DNA of 64,000 nt. Source: Frigidibacter sp037095735. Its GTDB lineage: Bacteria; Pseudomonadota; Alphaproteobacteria; Rhodobacterales; Rhodobacteraceae. The notes under the pieces were generated by a model. The model searched no databases. It had not been told where the DNA came from and saw only the letters and a program-made list of their open reading frames with translations. The stretch lies in NCBI RefSeq assembly GCF_037095735.1, contig NZ_JBAWKD010000008.1:77251-141250 (forward strand). The letters run 5' to 3'. Both the position numbers and the translations under genes were made by a program. Positions 6,902-15,289 of the stretch are shown here, piece by piece (the first letter of the stretch is position 1; each line of letters begins with the position of its first letter).

Positions 6902-9517
6902 ATGAAACCGATCGCCCGTTCCTGCGCCCCTTGGCCGCGCCGCATCTGCAATCTGGGGCTGGCGCTGGTCTGCGGTCTGTGGATCGGGCTGACCGGCGTT
7001 CTGGCGGCGGCGGTCGTCCACCAGCTGCGCGACCTGCGCGCCGCGGCCTCGGACAATGTGCAATGGACGCTGTCGCAGGTCGACGTGGAATTCTTCCGCC
7101 TGCGCTCGGCGCTGATCGCGGCCGAACGTGCCGAGGGCCGCACCCCGGCGGCACTGGCCGACCTGCGCAAGCGCACCGACATCCTGTGGAGCCGGCTCGA
7201 CACCTTCGGCACCACCGGCACCTACGCCCATCTGCGCCAAATCCCCGAATTCGACGCGAACTACCGCGAAAGCCGCACGGCGCTGGATGCGATCACCGCG
7301 ATCACCGACTTGGCCGATGACGGGTTGGCGCAGCGCCTGGCCGAGCTTGACCAGATCACCGCGGGGATGGAGGGCGCGATCCGCTCGCTCTCGCTGGTGG
7401 GGATCTCGGAATTCGCGCATATGGCCGACGACCAGCGCGAAGAGATGACGATGACGCTGAGCGGGCTCGCGATCGCCGCGACCGCGATGCTGATCGCGAT
7501 CTCGCTGCTGGCGGTGTCGCTGCTGCGCCTCTACCGGCTCAGCGAATTGCGCGCGCGCGACCAGGCGCTGACCTCGGACCGGATGCAGACCGTCATCCAG
7601 ACCTCGCTCGACGCGATCATCGTCTGCGATCACGACGCCCGCGTGCTCGATTTCAGCCCCGCGGCCGAACAGATCTTCGGCTACACCGCCGAAGAGGCCC
7701 AGGGGCAGGACATGCTTGCGCTGATCCTGCCGCCCGAGGCTGTCGAGGCTTCGCGCGAAAGCCTTCTGCGCCGCGCGACCTTCGGCGATCCCGCCATCAC
7801 CTCGCATGGGCGCCACCAGTGCGAGGCGCTGCGCCGCGACGGCCGCCGTTTCCCTTCGGAGATCGCCGTGCGCACTGCCGAGGGCGAGGACGAGCGCCAG
7901 ATCTACATCCTGTTCCTGCGCGACATCTCGCTGCGCAAGCAGGCCGAGGCCGAGCTGACCGAGGCGCTGGACCGTGCCGTCGCCGGCGAGAAGGCCAAGG
8001 CCGAGTTCGTCGCGGTGATGTCGCACGAGATGCGCACCCCGCTGAACGGGCTGATGGGCACGCTGTCGCTGCTGAAGGACACCGGGCTCGACCCCCGGCA
8101 GGCGCGCTATGTCGCCACGATGGAGACCTCGGGGCGGCTTCTGGGCGGGCTGGTCAACGACGTGCTCGACCTGTCGGCCTTCGAGGCCGGCAAGCTGCGC
8201 GCGCAGGCTCGGTCCTTCCGGATCGACGAGGTGCTGGACGACGTGGTCCACAGCCAGCGCCACGCGGCGCAGGAGGGCGGCAACAGGCTGGACTGGCGCT
8301 GGGAAGGACCGGCGCCGGGCATGGTCTCGGGCGATGACGCACGGATCCGGCAGGTGCTGCTGAATTTCGTGGGCAATGCGATCAAATTCACCCGCGACGG
8401 CGAGATCACGCTGGAAGCCGAGATGCTGTCGCAGGACGCGGACGGGGCACAGGTCGAGTTCCGCGTCATCGACACCGGCACCGGCATCGCGCAGGAAAAC
8501 CTCGACCGGATCTTCCGCGACTTCGAGATGCTGGACAGTTCCTACGGCCGCAAGGCCGGCACCGGGCTCGGCCTCGGCATCTCGCGCCGGCTGGCCGAGG
8601 TGCTGGGCGGCGAGATCGGCGTGGAAAGCGAGTTGGGCGAGGGAAGCCTGTTCTGGCTGCGGGTGCCGCTGGACATTCCGGCGGACGAAGTCGTCCCCGA
8701 GCCAGCACCCCAGGACGATGCTCCGCTGGCCGAAACCGGTCGCGCCCTGTCGGTGCTGATCGTCGAGGACAACGAGATCAACCGCCTGATCCTGCGCGAG
8801 ATGGTCGAGGCCGAGGGGCATACCGTGACCGAGGCCGTCGACGGGCGCGAGGGCGTGCGTCGTGCCGCGGCCACCCGGTTCGACCTGATCCTGATGGATG
8901 TCTCGATGCCGGTGCTGGACGGGCGTGACGCGACGCGGGCGATCCGCAACGGGCGCGGCCTGTCGCGCGAGGTGCCGGTGGTCGGCGTCACCGCCCATGC
9001 CCTGCCCGAAGAGCTGAAGGCCTTCCGCGAGGCCGGGATGCAGGAGGTGCTGAAAAAGCCCATCGACCGCCCGGCGCTGGTGCGGCTGCTGGCCGCCCAT
9101 GCCGGCGATGCGCCCCCGCCCGGCCCCGCAGCCGCCGCCGCGCCCGCCGCGCCGCTGCGCCGGCTGTTCAGCGACGACGCGATGATGGTGATCGGCGCGG
9201 GCACCGGGATCGACCGGCTGCGCCCGCTGCTCGGCCGGTTCGTCGAACAGGCCGACGCGCTGATGGAGAGTCTGGCCGGCGCCGGCGCCGCCGAGGGCAC
9301 CGCCACGCTGCAGGCCATCCACCGGCTTGCGGGCTCTGCCGCCACCTTCGGGGCCGAACGGCTGCATGCCGAGCTGCAGGCGATCGAAACCGCCGCGAAA
9401 CGCGGCGACACCGCGCCGCTGCGCGCCGCCGGCCAGACCCTGCCGCCGCTCTGGGCCGCGACCCGGGCCGAGATCACCGACTGGCTGGCCGCCGAACGCC
9501 CGCGCCGGACCGGCTGA
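6902..9517 (+). CDS. Hybrid sensor histidine kinase (PAS-HisKA-HATPase-REC-Hpt)
   Basis: The 871-residue protein has a membrane segment at about 15-39, a helical periplasmic region to about 182 and a second membrane segment at about 185-209. A PAS domain (about 227-345) follows, then HisKA with 'MSHEMRTPLNG' (His375), an ATPase domain ('NFVGNAIKF', 'VIDTGTGIA', 'GTGLGLGISRR'), a receiver ('LIVEDNE', acceptor Asp666 in 'LILMDVSMP') and an Hpt domain ('HRLAGSAATFG', His807). It contains every phosphorelay step except the final regulator, which is probably the LuxR-type protein at 3786-4466. Its periplasmic part lacks a familiar sensor domain, in keeping with sensing through the secreted protein encoded just upstream. 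The architecture resembles BarA or ArcB. Confidence 0.92.
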   Translation: MKPIARSCAPWPRRICNLGLALVCGLWIGLTGVLAAAVVHQLRDLRAAASDNVQWTLSQVDVEFFRLRSALIAAERAEGRTPAALADLRKRTDILWSRLDTFGTTGTYAHLRQIPEFDANYRESRTALDAITAITDLADDGLAQRLAELDQITAGMEGAIRSLSLVGISEFAHMADDQREEMTMTLSGLAIAATAMLIAISLLAVSLLRLYRLSELRARDQALTSDRMQTVIQTSLDAIIVCDHDARVLDFSPAAEQIFGYTAEEAQGQDMLALILPPEAVEASRESLLRRATFGDPAITSHGRHQCEALRRDGRRFPSEIAVRTAEGEDERQIYILFLRDISLRKQAEAELTEALDRAVAGEKAKAEFVAVMSHEMRTPLNGLMGTLSLLKDTGLDPRQARYVATMETSGRLLGGLVNDVLDLSAFEAGKLRAQARSFRIDEVLDDVVHSQRHAAQEGGNRLDWRWEGPAPGMVSGDDARIRQVLLNFVGNAIKFTRDGEITLEAEMLSQDADGAQVEFRVIDTGTGIAQENLDRIFRDFEMLDSSYGRKAGTGLGLGISRRLAEVLGGEIGVESELGEGSLFWLRVPLDIPADEVVPEPAPQDDAPLAETGRALSVLIVEDNEINRLILREMVEAEGHTVTEAVDGREGVRRAAATRFDLILMDVSMPVLDGRDATRAIRNGRGLSREVPVVGVTAHALPEELKAFREAGMQEVLKKPIDRPALVRLLAAHAGDAPPPGPAAAAAPAAPLRRLFSDDAMMVIGAGTGIDRLRPLLGRFVEQADALMESLAGAGAAEGTATLQAIHRLAGSAATFGAERLHAELQAIETAAKRGDTAPLRAAGQTLPPLWAATRAEITDWLAAERPRRTG

Positions 9518-9604
9518 TCCCGGGCGCACGGAGCGGGCCGCCGGCGTCCAGCGAAGGGTTACAGGCCAGCGGTGCCTCGCCCTCGGCCGCGCCGATCAAG
9601 CCCG

Positions 9605-10819
9605 TCAGAACCCGCTGGCCGTCGAGGTGATGCCGCCCAGCACCCGCGCGATGTCGGCGATATTGGTGACGCTGCTGTCATAGCAGGCGATGGCATCGCC
9701 GGGCAGCAGGTAGGGGTCGTAGTCGTCGCGATCGGCGCGGGTCATCAGGTTCTCGAGCCGCCGTTCCACGACCGAGGACACCTTGGTCACCGGATCGCGC
9801 GACACCAGCGCCGCCGAGCGCGCGGCACTGGTCGCCAGCGCGCCCCCCACGCAGTTCGCGTTGATCGTCGCCTGCAGGAAGCGCGTGCCATAGGGCACCT
9901 GCCGCGATTCGTTGCTGATCGCCGAGGGCGCGTTGGCCCCGGCCGGCACCGTCAGGTTCGACAGGAACAGCGAGATGCCGGGCGGGCTGACCGGGCTTGG
10001 CACCATCAGCCCGTCCTGGAAGCAGCCGCGCGAGGGCACCGTGACCTCGTCGCCCGCGATCAGCATCACGTCGTCGAAGGCGGTGCCGTCGACCGCGCCG
10101 CGCAGATCCACGGTGAAGCTTGCCCCCGCGCGGCGCAGCTGCACCGCCGACAGATCCGCATCGGGCCGGATCCCGCCCGCCTGCCGCAGCGCGACCGACA
10201 GGTTGCGCCCCTCGGTCGACCCGCCGAAAGCCTCTTGCCGCGAGCCGTCGACGCTGTCGCCGCGCAGGCCCAGCTCGACCGTCTGGGGCTGGAACACCGC
10301 GCCCGACACCGCGACCCGGGCCGAGCCGAAATCGGTCATCAGCACCGAGACATCGGGCGCGTGCGGATAGAAGCCGCGGTCGACCAGCCGGCTGGCAATG
10401 GTCTGTTCCAGCGCCGCGGCACTGCGCCCCGCCGCCGGCACCGCGCCCAGGAACGGCAGCTTCACCGTGCCATCGCGCGACACCTCGTAGGCATGGCTGA
10501 ACGTCGTGTCATCGACCAGCCGGATGTCGATCAGGTCCCCGCGCGAGAGCACCTCGCCCTGCAGCGCGCCCGAGGCATGGCGGGCGCGGCCCTCGCCCCC
10601 CGCGGGCGGGCGACAGGCGGCGGCATTCATCGCGACCGAGCGCAGCGCGGGCGCGCCCTCGGCCCGGCGGGCTTCGGGCAGGCGGTACTGGGCCTGATAG
10701 CCGCCCTGTGCCGGGCTCACGCCAAGGTTGTCGGCCCGCCGTTCGGGCGCGCAGCCCGGGACGAGCAGCGCCAGCACCGCCACGGTGCCGGACAGACGGG
10801 GAAGTCTTCTGCTCTGCAA
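9605..10819 (-). CDS. Wza-like polysaccharide export lipoprotein
   Basis: A lipoprotein signal ('TVAVLALLVPGCAPERR', lipobox ending in Cys) leads into a polysaccharide-export domain ('LSRGDLIDIRLVDD', 'YEVSRDGTVKLPFLG') and SLBB-like parts, ending near 'GDAIACYDSSVTN'. It should form the outer-membrane exit channel for the polymer. The start is uncertain. A TTG at 10819 gives a short, normal signal peptide and puts palindrome copy 4 at 87 bp upstream, similar to the other units. GTG 10888 or ATG 10885 would add about 22 polar residues and bring the palindrome within 20 bp. It is transcribed towards the hybrid kinase and converges on it. Confidence 0.85.
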   Translation of the reverse strand: MQSRRLPRLSGTVAVLALLVPGCAPERRADNLGVSPAQGGYQAQYRLPEARRAEGAPALRSVAMNAAACRPPAGGEGRARHASGALQGEVLSRGDLIDIRLVDDTTFSHAYEVSRDGTVKLPFLGAVPAAGRSAAALEQTIASRLVDRGFYPHAPDVSVLMTDFGSARVAVSGAVFQPQTVELGLRGDSVDGSRQEAFGGSTEGRNLSVALRQAGGIRPDADLSAVQLRRAGASFTVDLRGAVDGTAFDDVMLIAGDEVTVPSRGCFQDGLMVPSPVSPPGISLFLSNLTVPAGANAPSAISNESRQVPYGTRFLQATINANCVGGALATSAARSAALVSRDPVTKVSSVVERRLENLMTRADRDDYDPYLLPGDAIACYDSSVTNIADIARVLGGITSTASGF

Positions 10820-10905
10820 GGTCCGCTCACTGCCCGGTTTGTTGCTTTGCGCCGAGCCTAAGCCAAGCCTGCCCCCCGCGTCCATCACCCGCGCGGCGTG
10901 TGCCG

Positions 10906-10923
10906 ACTATCCGTTCGGAGAGG
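10906..10923. promoter_or_regulatory. EPS-locus palindrome, copy 4
   Basis: ACTATCCGTTCGGAGAGG differs from copy 2 only at the first base. It lies between the divergent export gene (start about 10819) and the flippase gene (start 11039), 87 and 116 bp from them, so one site could serve both promoters. Confidence 0.6.
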
Positions 10924-11038
10924 GGGTGACCCATCCGCGCCGCGCCCCTCGCCCTTGGCGGGCAGGCGCGGGTCCGGGGCACGTCGTAGAACCGGGGGAC
11001 AGAGCGGCCGAGGGTCGCCCCCGACCCGGAGACCGACG

Positions 11039-12283
11039 ATGCAGCACCCCGCCCCGACCCGTGGCTTCGCCTCCGGCCTGATCGCGCTGGGCCTGTCCGA
11101 CCTCGCGCAGCGGGTGTCGCGGCTGGCGGTGGTCGTGGTGGTGGCGCGCAGCCTCGACCCGGCCGCGATCGGCACCGCCGCCGCCGCGCTCGCCGCGTCC
11201 GAGATCCTGAAGGCACTGACCGAGACCGGCGTGAACCAGCGCGTCATCGCCGCGCCCGAAGCGGATCTCGAGGCTGCCTGCCTGACCGCGCGGCGCATCC
11301 ACACCGCCTGGTGCCTTGGCCTCTTCACGCTGCAACTGGCCGTGGGCGCGGGGATCGCGCTGGCCTCGGGCGATGCGATGGCCTTCGTGATGGTCGCGAT
11401 CCTGGCCGGAGAATACCTGTTCATGCCGGCGGGGCTGGTCAGCTGCGCGCTGGCGATGCGCGAGGGGCGGCTGACCCGCACCGCGGCGATCGGCGGTGCG
11501 CAGGTCGTGGTCGCGAACCTGCTGACCGCGATCCTGGCGCTGCTGATCGCCGGCCCGCTGGCGCTGGTGCTGCCGCGGCTGCTGTCGGCGCCGGTCTGGA
11601 CGATCGGCATGCGGCGCCTGCGCCCCTGGCGCCCCGCGGCAGGTGTCGCCCCGCTGCCGCTGCGCCATTTCACCGGCTATGGCGCCGCGGTGCTGGGGGT
11701 CGAGCTGGTCAAGGCCGCGCGGCTGCAGGCCGACAAGCTGGTGATCGGCCTGATGCTGGGCCCCGAGGCGCTGGGTCACTATTTCCTGGCCTTCAATGCG
11801 GGTTTGGGGCTCGCCTCGTCCTTCGCCAATGCCTTCGGGGTCGCGCTCTTCCCCTGGCTTGCCCGCGCCGCGGACCGGGCGCAGGCGCTGCGCCGGGCGC
11901 TCGGCCTGTCGATCTGCGTGCTGTCGCCGGTGGTCGTCGCGCAGTCGCTGCTGGCGCCCTGGTATGTGCCGCTGCTCTACGGCGCGAAATGGTCGGGCAA
12001 CAGTGATGTCGTCTCGGTCCTCTGCCTGGCCGCGATCCCGGCGCTGATCTGGACCGCGACCGCGCAATGGCTGCGGGCCGAGGGCCGGCCGGCCGTCGAA
12101 TTCACCGTCACCTGCACCACCACGGTCCTCCTGATCGCCAACACCGCGCTGACCGCCCGCCACGGGCTGCAGGCCACCGCCATCGGCTACCTCGCCGTCG
12201 CGACGGTGACTCAGCTTGGCGCGGCGCTTCCGTCGCTGATCGCGGCCTTCGGGCCCCGAACCCAACCGCGCCTCACCGCCTGA
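11039..12283 (+). CDS. Wzx-type polysaccharide flippase
   Basis: The 414-residue protein is hydrophobic throughout, with about twelve predicted membrane segments, and belongs to the MOP/polysaccharide-transport (RfbX/MATE-like) superfamily. Telling features are the N-terminal 'GLSDLAQRVSRLAVVVVVAR', a middle basic-hydrophobic block ('ARLQADKLVIGLMLGPEALG', the usual place where family members resume a second six-helix half) and 'YGAKWSGNSDVV' late in the chain. It should move lipid-linked repeat units across the inner membrane. The ATG at 11039 has GGAG 7 nt upstream; a longer in-frame start at 10898 has no support. It opens a plus-strand operon with the three glycosyltransferases. Confidence 0.82.
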   Translation: MQHPAPTRGFASGLIALGLSDLAQRVSRLAVVVVVARSLDPAAIGTAAAALAASEILKALTETGVNQRVIAAPEADLEAACLTARRIHTAWCLGLFTLQLAVGAGIALASGDAMAFVMVAILAGEYLFMPAGLVSCALAMREGRLTRTAAIGGAQVVVANLLTAILALLIAGPLALVLPRLLSAPVWTIGMRRLRPWRPAAGVAPLPLRHFTGYGAAVLGVELVKAARLQADKLVIGLMLGPEALGHYFLAFNAGLGLASSFANAFGVALFPWLARAADRAQALRRALGLSICVLSPVVVAQSLLAPWYVPLLYGAKWSGNSDVVSVLCLAAIPALIWTATAQWLRAEGRPAVEFTVTCTTTVLLIANTALTARHGLQATAIGYLAVATVTQLGAALPSLIAAFGPRTQPRLTA

Positions 12284-12305
12284 CCCTTCATCCCGGAGCC
12301 CCGCC

Positions 12306-13223
12306 ATGCCGCGCTTCTCGATCGTGCTGCCCTGCTTCAACGCCGCCGCCACCATCGGCGCGACCCTCGCCAGCCTTCAGGCGCAGAGCGTCAGCGACTG
12401 GGAGGCGATCTTCGTCGACGACAATTCGACCGACCAGACGCTGCAGATCCTGGCCGAGGCCGCCGCCTTCGACGACCGCCTGCGGCTGGTCGCCAACCCG
12501 CGCCGCGGCCCCTCGGCCGCCCGCAACCACGGGGCGCTGACGGTCGCGCGGGGCGAGATCATCGCCTTCTGCGATGCCGACGACCTCTGGTCCCCCGGCA
12601 AGCTGGCAGAGCTGGACCGCGCCTTCGCCAAGGACATCGACGCGGCCTTCGGGCGGACCGCCTTCTTCACGGCGGACCCGGACCGGATCACCACCACCTC
12701 GACCCTGCCAGAGGGGCCGCTGACCCTTGCCACCCTTCTGGGCGAAAACCCGGTCTGCACGATGTCGAATCTGTCGATCCGTGCCGGGCGCTTCGCCGCG
12801 ACCGGCGGCTTCGACGAGCGGCTGGCGCAGAACGAAGACCTCGAGTGGCTGATCCGGCTGGTCGGCGAAGGCGCATGCGTCACGCCGATCCACAGCGTGC
12901 AGACCTTCTACCGCGCCAGCACCGGCGGGCTGTCGGCCGATCTGGGCGCGATGCGCCGCGGTCGCGCGGCAGCGCTGCAAACCGCCGCCCGCTTCGGCGC
13001 CGCGCCCACCCCGCGGGACGAGGCGATCTTCCTGCGCTACCTCGCGCGCCGGGCGCTGCGGCTCGACCAGGGGCGGTTCCTTGCCCTGCGGCTTGCGCTC
13101 GCCGGCCTTGCCGCCAGCCCCGCCGGCTTCTTCTCGGACGCCCGCCGCGGCGGGATGACCGTCGCGGGCGCGCTCGCCGCACCGATCCTGCCCCGCCCCC
13201 TGCGCCACGCCCTGTTCACCTGA
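12306..13223 (+). CDS. Family 2 glycosyltransferase
   Basis: The 305-residue GT-A protein has the typical opening 'FSIVLPCFNAAATIGATLAS', then 'IFVDDNSTDQT', the metal-binding 'FCDADDLW' and an acceptor-side 'ERLAQNEDLEWLIRLV' with the likely catalytic acidic residues. It should transfer one sugar to the growing lipid-linked repeat unit at the cytoplasmic face. No membrane segment is evident. It starts 22 nt after the flippase with GGAG before the ATG. It is clearly paralogous to the next gene, with which it shares the same motifs and the 'RYLARRA' tail. Confidence 0.88.
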   Translation: MPRFSIVLPCFNAAATIGATLASLQAQSVSDWEAIFVDDNSTDQTLQILAEAAAFDDRLRLVANPRRGPSAARNHGALTVARGEIIAFCDADDLWSPGKLAELDRAFAKDIDAAFGRTAFFTADPDRITTTSTLPEGPLTLATLLGENPVCTMSNLSIRAGRFAATGGFDERLAQNEDLEWLIRLVGEGACVTPIHSVQTFYRASTGGLSADLGAMRRGRAAALQTAARFGAAPTPRDEAIFLRYLARRALRLDQGRFLALRLALAGLAASPAGFFSDARRGGMTVAGALAAPILPRPLRHALFT

Positions 13224-13234
13224 GGAGCCCGCCC

Positions 13235-14242
13235 ATGCCCCGCGCATCCATTGTCGTCTCTGCCTACAACGCCGAAGCCACGCTGGCCGAAACCCTCGCC
13301 AGTCTATTGGGCCAAAGCTTCGCCGATCTCGAGGTGATCGTGGTCGACGACGGCTCGACCGACGCGACCGCGGCACTGGTCGAGGCGATCTCCGATCCCC
13401 GCCTGCGTCTGGTCCGCCAGCGCAACCGCGGCCTTGCCGGGGCGCGCAACAGCGGCATCCATGCCGCGCGGGGCGAGTACATCGGCTTTTGCGACGCCGA
13501 CGACCTGTGGCGGCGCGACAAGCTGGCCGCCCATGTGCGCCATCTCGACGAAGTGCCCGAGGTCGGGCTCAGCTATTCCGGCTCGGCCCTGATCGGCCCG
13601 GACGGTCGCGGCCTTGGCCTCGCGCAGGCGCCGCGGCTGCAGGGCGTGGGCCCTGAACAGGTGTTCCTGCGCAACCCGGTCGGCAACGGCTCGGCCCCCG
13701 TGCTGCGCCGCGCGGCACTCGACGCGCTGGCCTGGCGCCCGGCGCTGGAGACCGAGCGCGACTGGTGGTTCGACGAGAACTTCCGCCAGTCCGAGGACAT
13801 CGAGTGCTGGCTGCGGCTCGCCCTGACCACCGACTGGCGGATCGAGGGCGTGCCGGGCGCGCTGACCCAGTACCGCATCACCGGCGGCGGGCTGTCGGCG
13901 GCGACCGACCGCCAGCTGACCGCCTGGGAGCGGATGGTGACCAAGCTCACCCCGATCGCGCCCGATTTCTTCGCCGCCCATGCCGCGACGGCGCGCAGCT
14001 ATCAGCTGCGCTACCTCGCGCGCCGCGCCGTCTCGGCCGGCGACGGGGCACGGGCGCTGCGTCTGGTGCTGGACGCGCTCGGCCAGTCGCGCCGGCCGCT
14101 GCGACAGGAACCGCTGAAGACGCTGACCACCCTTGCCGCCGCCTGCGCGCTGCGGCTGCTCGGCCCGCTCGTGCTGACGCAAAGCCGCCTCGCCCCCTGC
14201 GCCATCCCTGCCACCGCCCCCCAGACCGGAGAGAGCAAATGA
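13235..14242 (+). CDS. Family 2 glycosyltransferase
   Basis: The 335-residue GT-A protein shows 'SIVVSAYNAEATLAETLASL', 'VIVVDDGSTDAT', 'GARNSGIHAARGEYIGFCDA' with the DxD-like 'DADDLW', and 'QSEDIECWLRLAL'. The ATG at 13235 follows GAGGAG by 8 nt and lies 11 nt after the previous gene; the open frame runs further upstream but overlaps that gene. It is a paralogue of the preceding glycosyltransferase, so the two may add different sugars with similar geometry. Donor and acceptor cannot be read from the sequence. Confidence 0.88.
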   Translation: MPRASIVVSAYNAEATLAETLASLLGQSFADLEVIVVDDGSTDATAALVEAISDPRLRLVRQRNRGLAGARNSGIHAARGEYIGFCDADDLWRRDKLAAHVRHLDEVPEVGLSYSGSALIGPDGRGLGLAQAPRLQGVGPEQVFLRNPVGNGSAPVLRRAALDALAWRPALETERDWWFDENFRQSEDIECWLRLALTTDWRIEGVPGALTQYRITGGGLSAATDRQLTAWERMVTKLTPIAPDFFAAHAATARSYQLRYLARRAVSAGDGARALRLVLDALGQSRRPLRQEPLKTLTTLAAACALRLLGPLVLTQSRLAPCAIPATAPQTGESK

Positions 14243-15285
14243 CCCTGCATTTCCCTGCCCCGTCCCTGCCCCGTGTCGTCCACTTGGTCGATGACCTGAA
14301 CTGGGGCGGCGTCACCCGCGGCGTGCGCCATCTGGTGCAGGACCCGGTGCTGGCCCGCGTCGCCCGACAGTCGATCGTCGAGGTCAAGCGCGGCTCGGTC
14401 ACCACGCCCGCGCTCGAGGCGGATCTGATCCTCTCGCACCTGTCGGTCAGCTGGCGCAACCTGCCGCTTCTGTCGGCGCTGCGCGGCCGCTACGCGCATC
14501 TGCCGCTCGTCCATGTCGAACACAGCTATTGCGAGGGATTCGTCGCCGGCAACGTCATGGAACGGCTGCGCTTCCAGACCCTGCTGCGCAGCGCCTACGC
14601 GCTGTTCGACGGCGTGGTCGGCGTCAGTGCAGGGCAGACCGGCTGGCTGCGCGACCGCGCGCTGGTCGCGCCCGAGCGGCTGCGGACCATACGCTCTTGC
14701 GCAGGCATCGACGACTTCCTGGCGCTGCCGGTCGCGACGGGCCGCGCGCGGGCCTTCGGCGCCCTCGGCCGCTTCGACCGCCAGAAGGGCTTCGACACGC
14801 TGATCCGCGCCTTCCTCGCGGTGCGCACGCCGGGCGCGACGCTGACGCTGGTCGGCGACGGGCCCGAGCGCGCGGCGCTGGAAGCGCTGGCGCACGGCGA
14901 TCCGCGCATCCGCTTCGCGGGATATGCCAGCAGCCCAGCCACGCTGATGGCGCGCTTCGATGCGGTGCTGATGCCCTCGCGCTGGGAGGCCTACGGGCTG
15001 GTCGGGGTCGAGGCGATGGCGGCGGGCCGCGACCTGCTGGTCTCGGGCGTCGACGGCACCGCCGATCATGTCCAGCGCGGCGCCACCGTCTGCCGCGGCC
15101 GCAGGGCCGAGGACTGGACCGCGGCCATCGAGCGTCTCGCCGCGCGCGAGCCCGCGATCGCCACCCGCCTGCGCGAGATCGGCCGCGAGAAGGTGCGTCA
15201 CGCCGAGGCCGAGTTCCGCACCGCCTATGCCATGCTGTTCGCGGACTTCTGCGCGGCGCGCATCAGCCCGGCAATGGCCGGCTAG
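14239..15285 (+). CDS. Family 4 glycosyltransferase
   Basis: The 348-residue GT-B protein has an N-terminal acceptor half that begins 'RVVHLVDDLNWGGVTRGVRH'. Its C-terminal half carries GT4 signatures: 'GALGRFDRQKGFDTLIRAF', 'LTLVGDGPERAALEAL' and 'VLMPSRWEAYGLVGVEAMAA' with the nucleotide-sugar-binding ExxxxxxxE. It should add a sugar with retention of configuration. The start overlaps the preceding stop as ATGA, so expression is coupled to the GT2 genes. It is the last gene of the EPS operon and is followed by a small hairpin. Confidence 0.9.
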   Translation: MTLHFPAPSLPRVVHLVDDLNWGGVTRGVRHLVQDPVLARVARQSIVEVKRGSVTTPALEADLILSHLSVSWRNLPLLSALRGRYAHLPLVHVEHSYCEGFVAGNVMERLRFQTLLRSAYALFDGVVGVSAGQTGWLRDRALVAPERLRTIRSCAGIDDFLALPVATGRARAFGALGRFDRQKGFDTLIRAFLAVRTPGATLTLVGDGPERAALEALAHGDPRIRFAGYASSPATLMARFDAVLMPSRWEAYGLVGVEAMAAGRDLLVSGVDGTADHVQRGATVCRGRRAEDWTAAIERLAAREPAIATRLREIGREKVRHAEAEFRTAYAMLFADFCAARISPAMAG

Positions 15286-15289
15286 GGCG

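Noticed and set aside
6599..9529. A 976-codon open frame on the minus strand opposite the hybrid kinase
   Set aside because: It is the antisense shadow of a clear multi-domain kinase. Its translation is rich in Arg, Gly, Gln and His with no domain, as expected for the reverse frame of GC-rich coding DNA.
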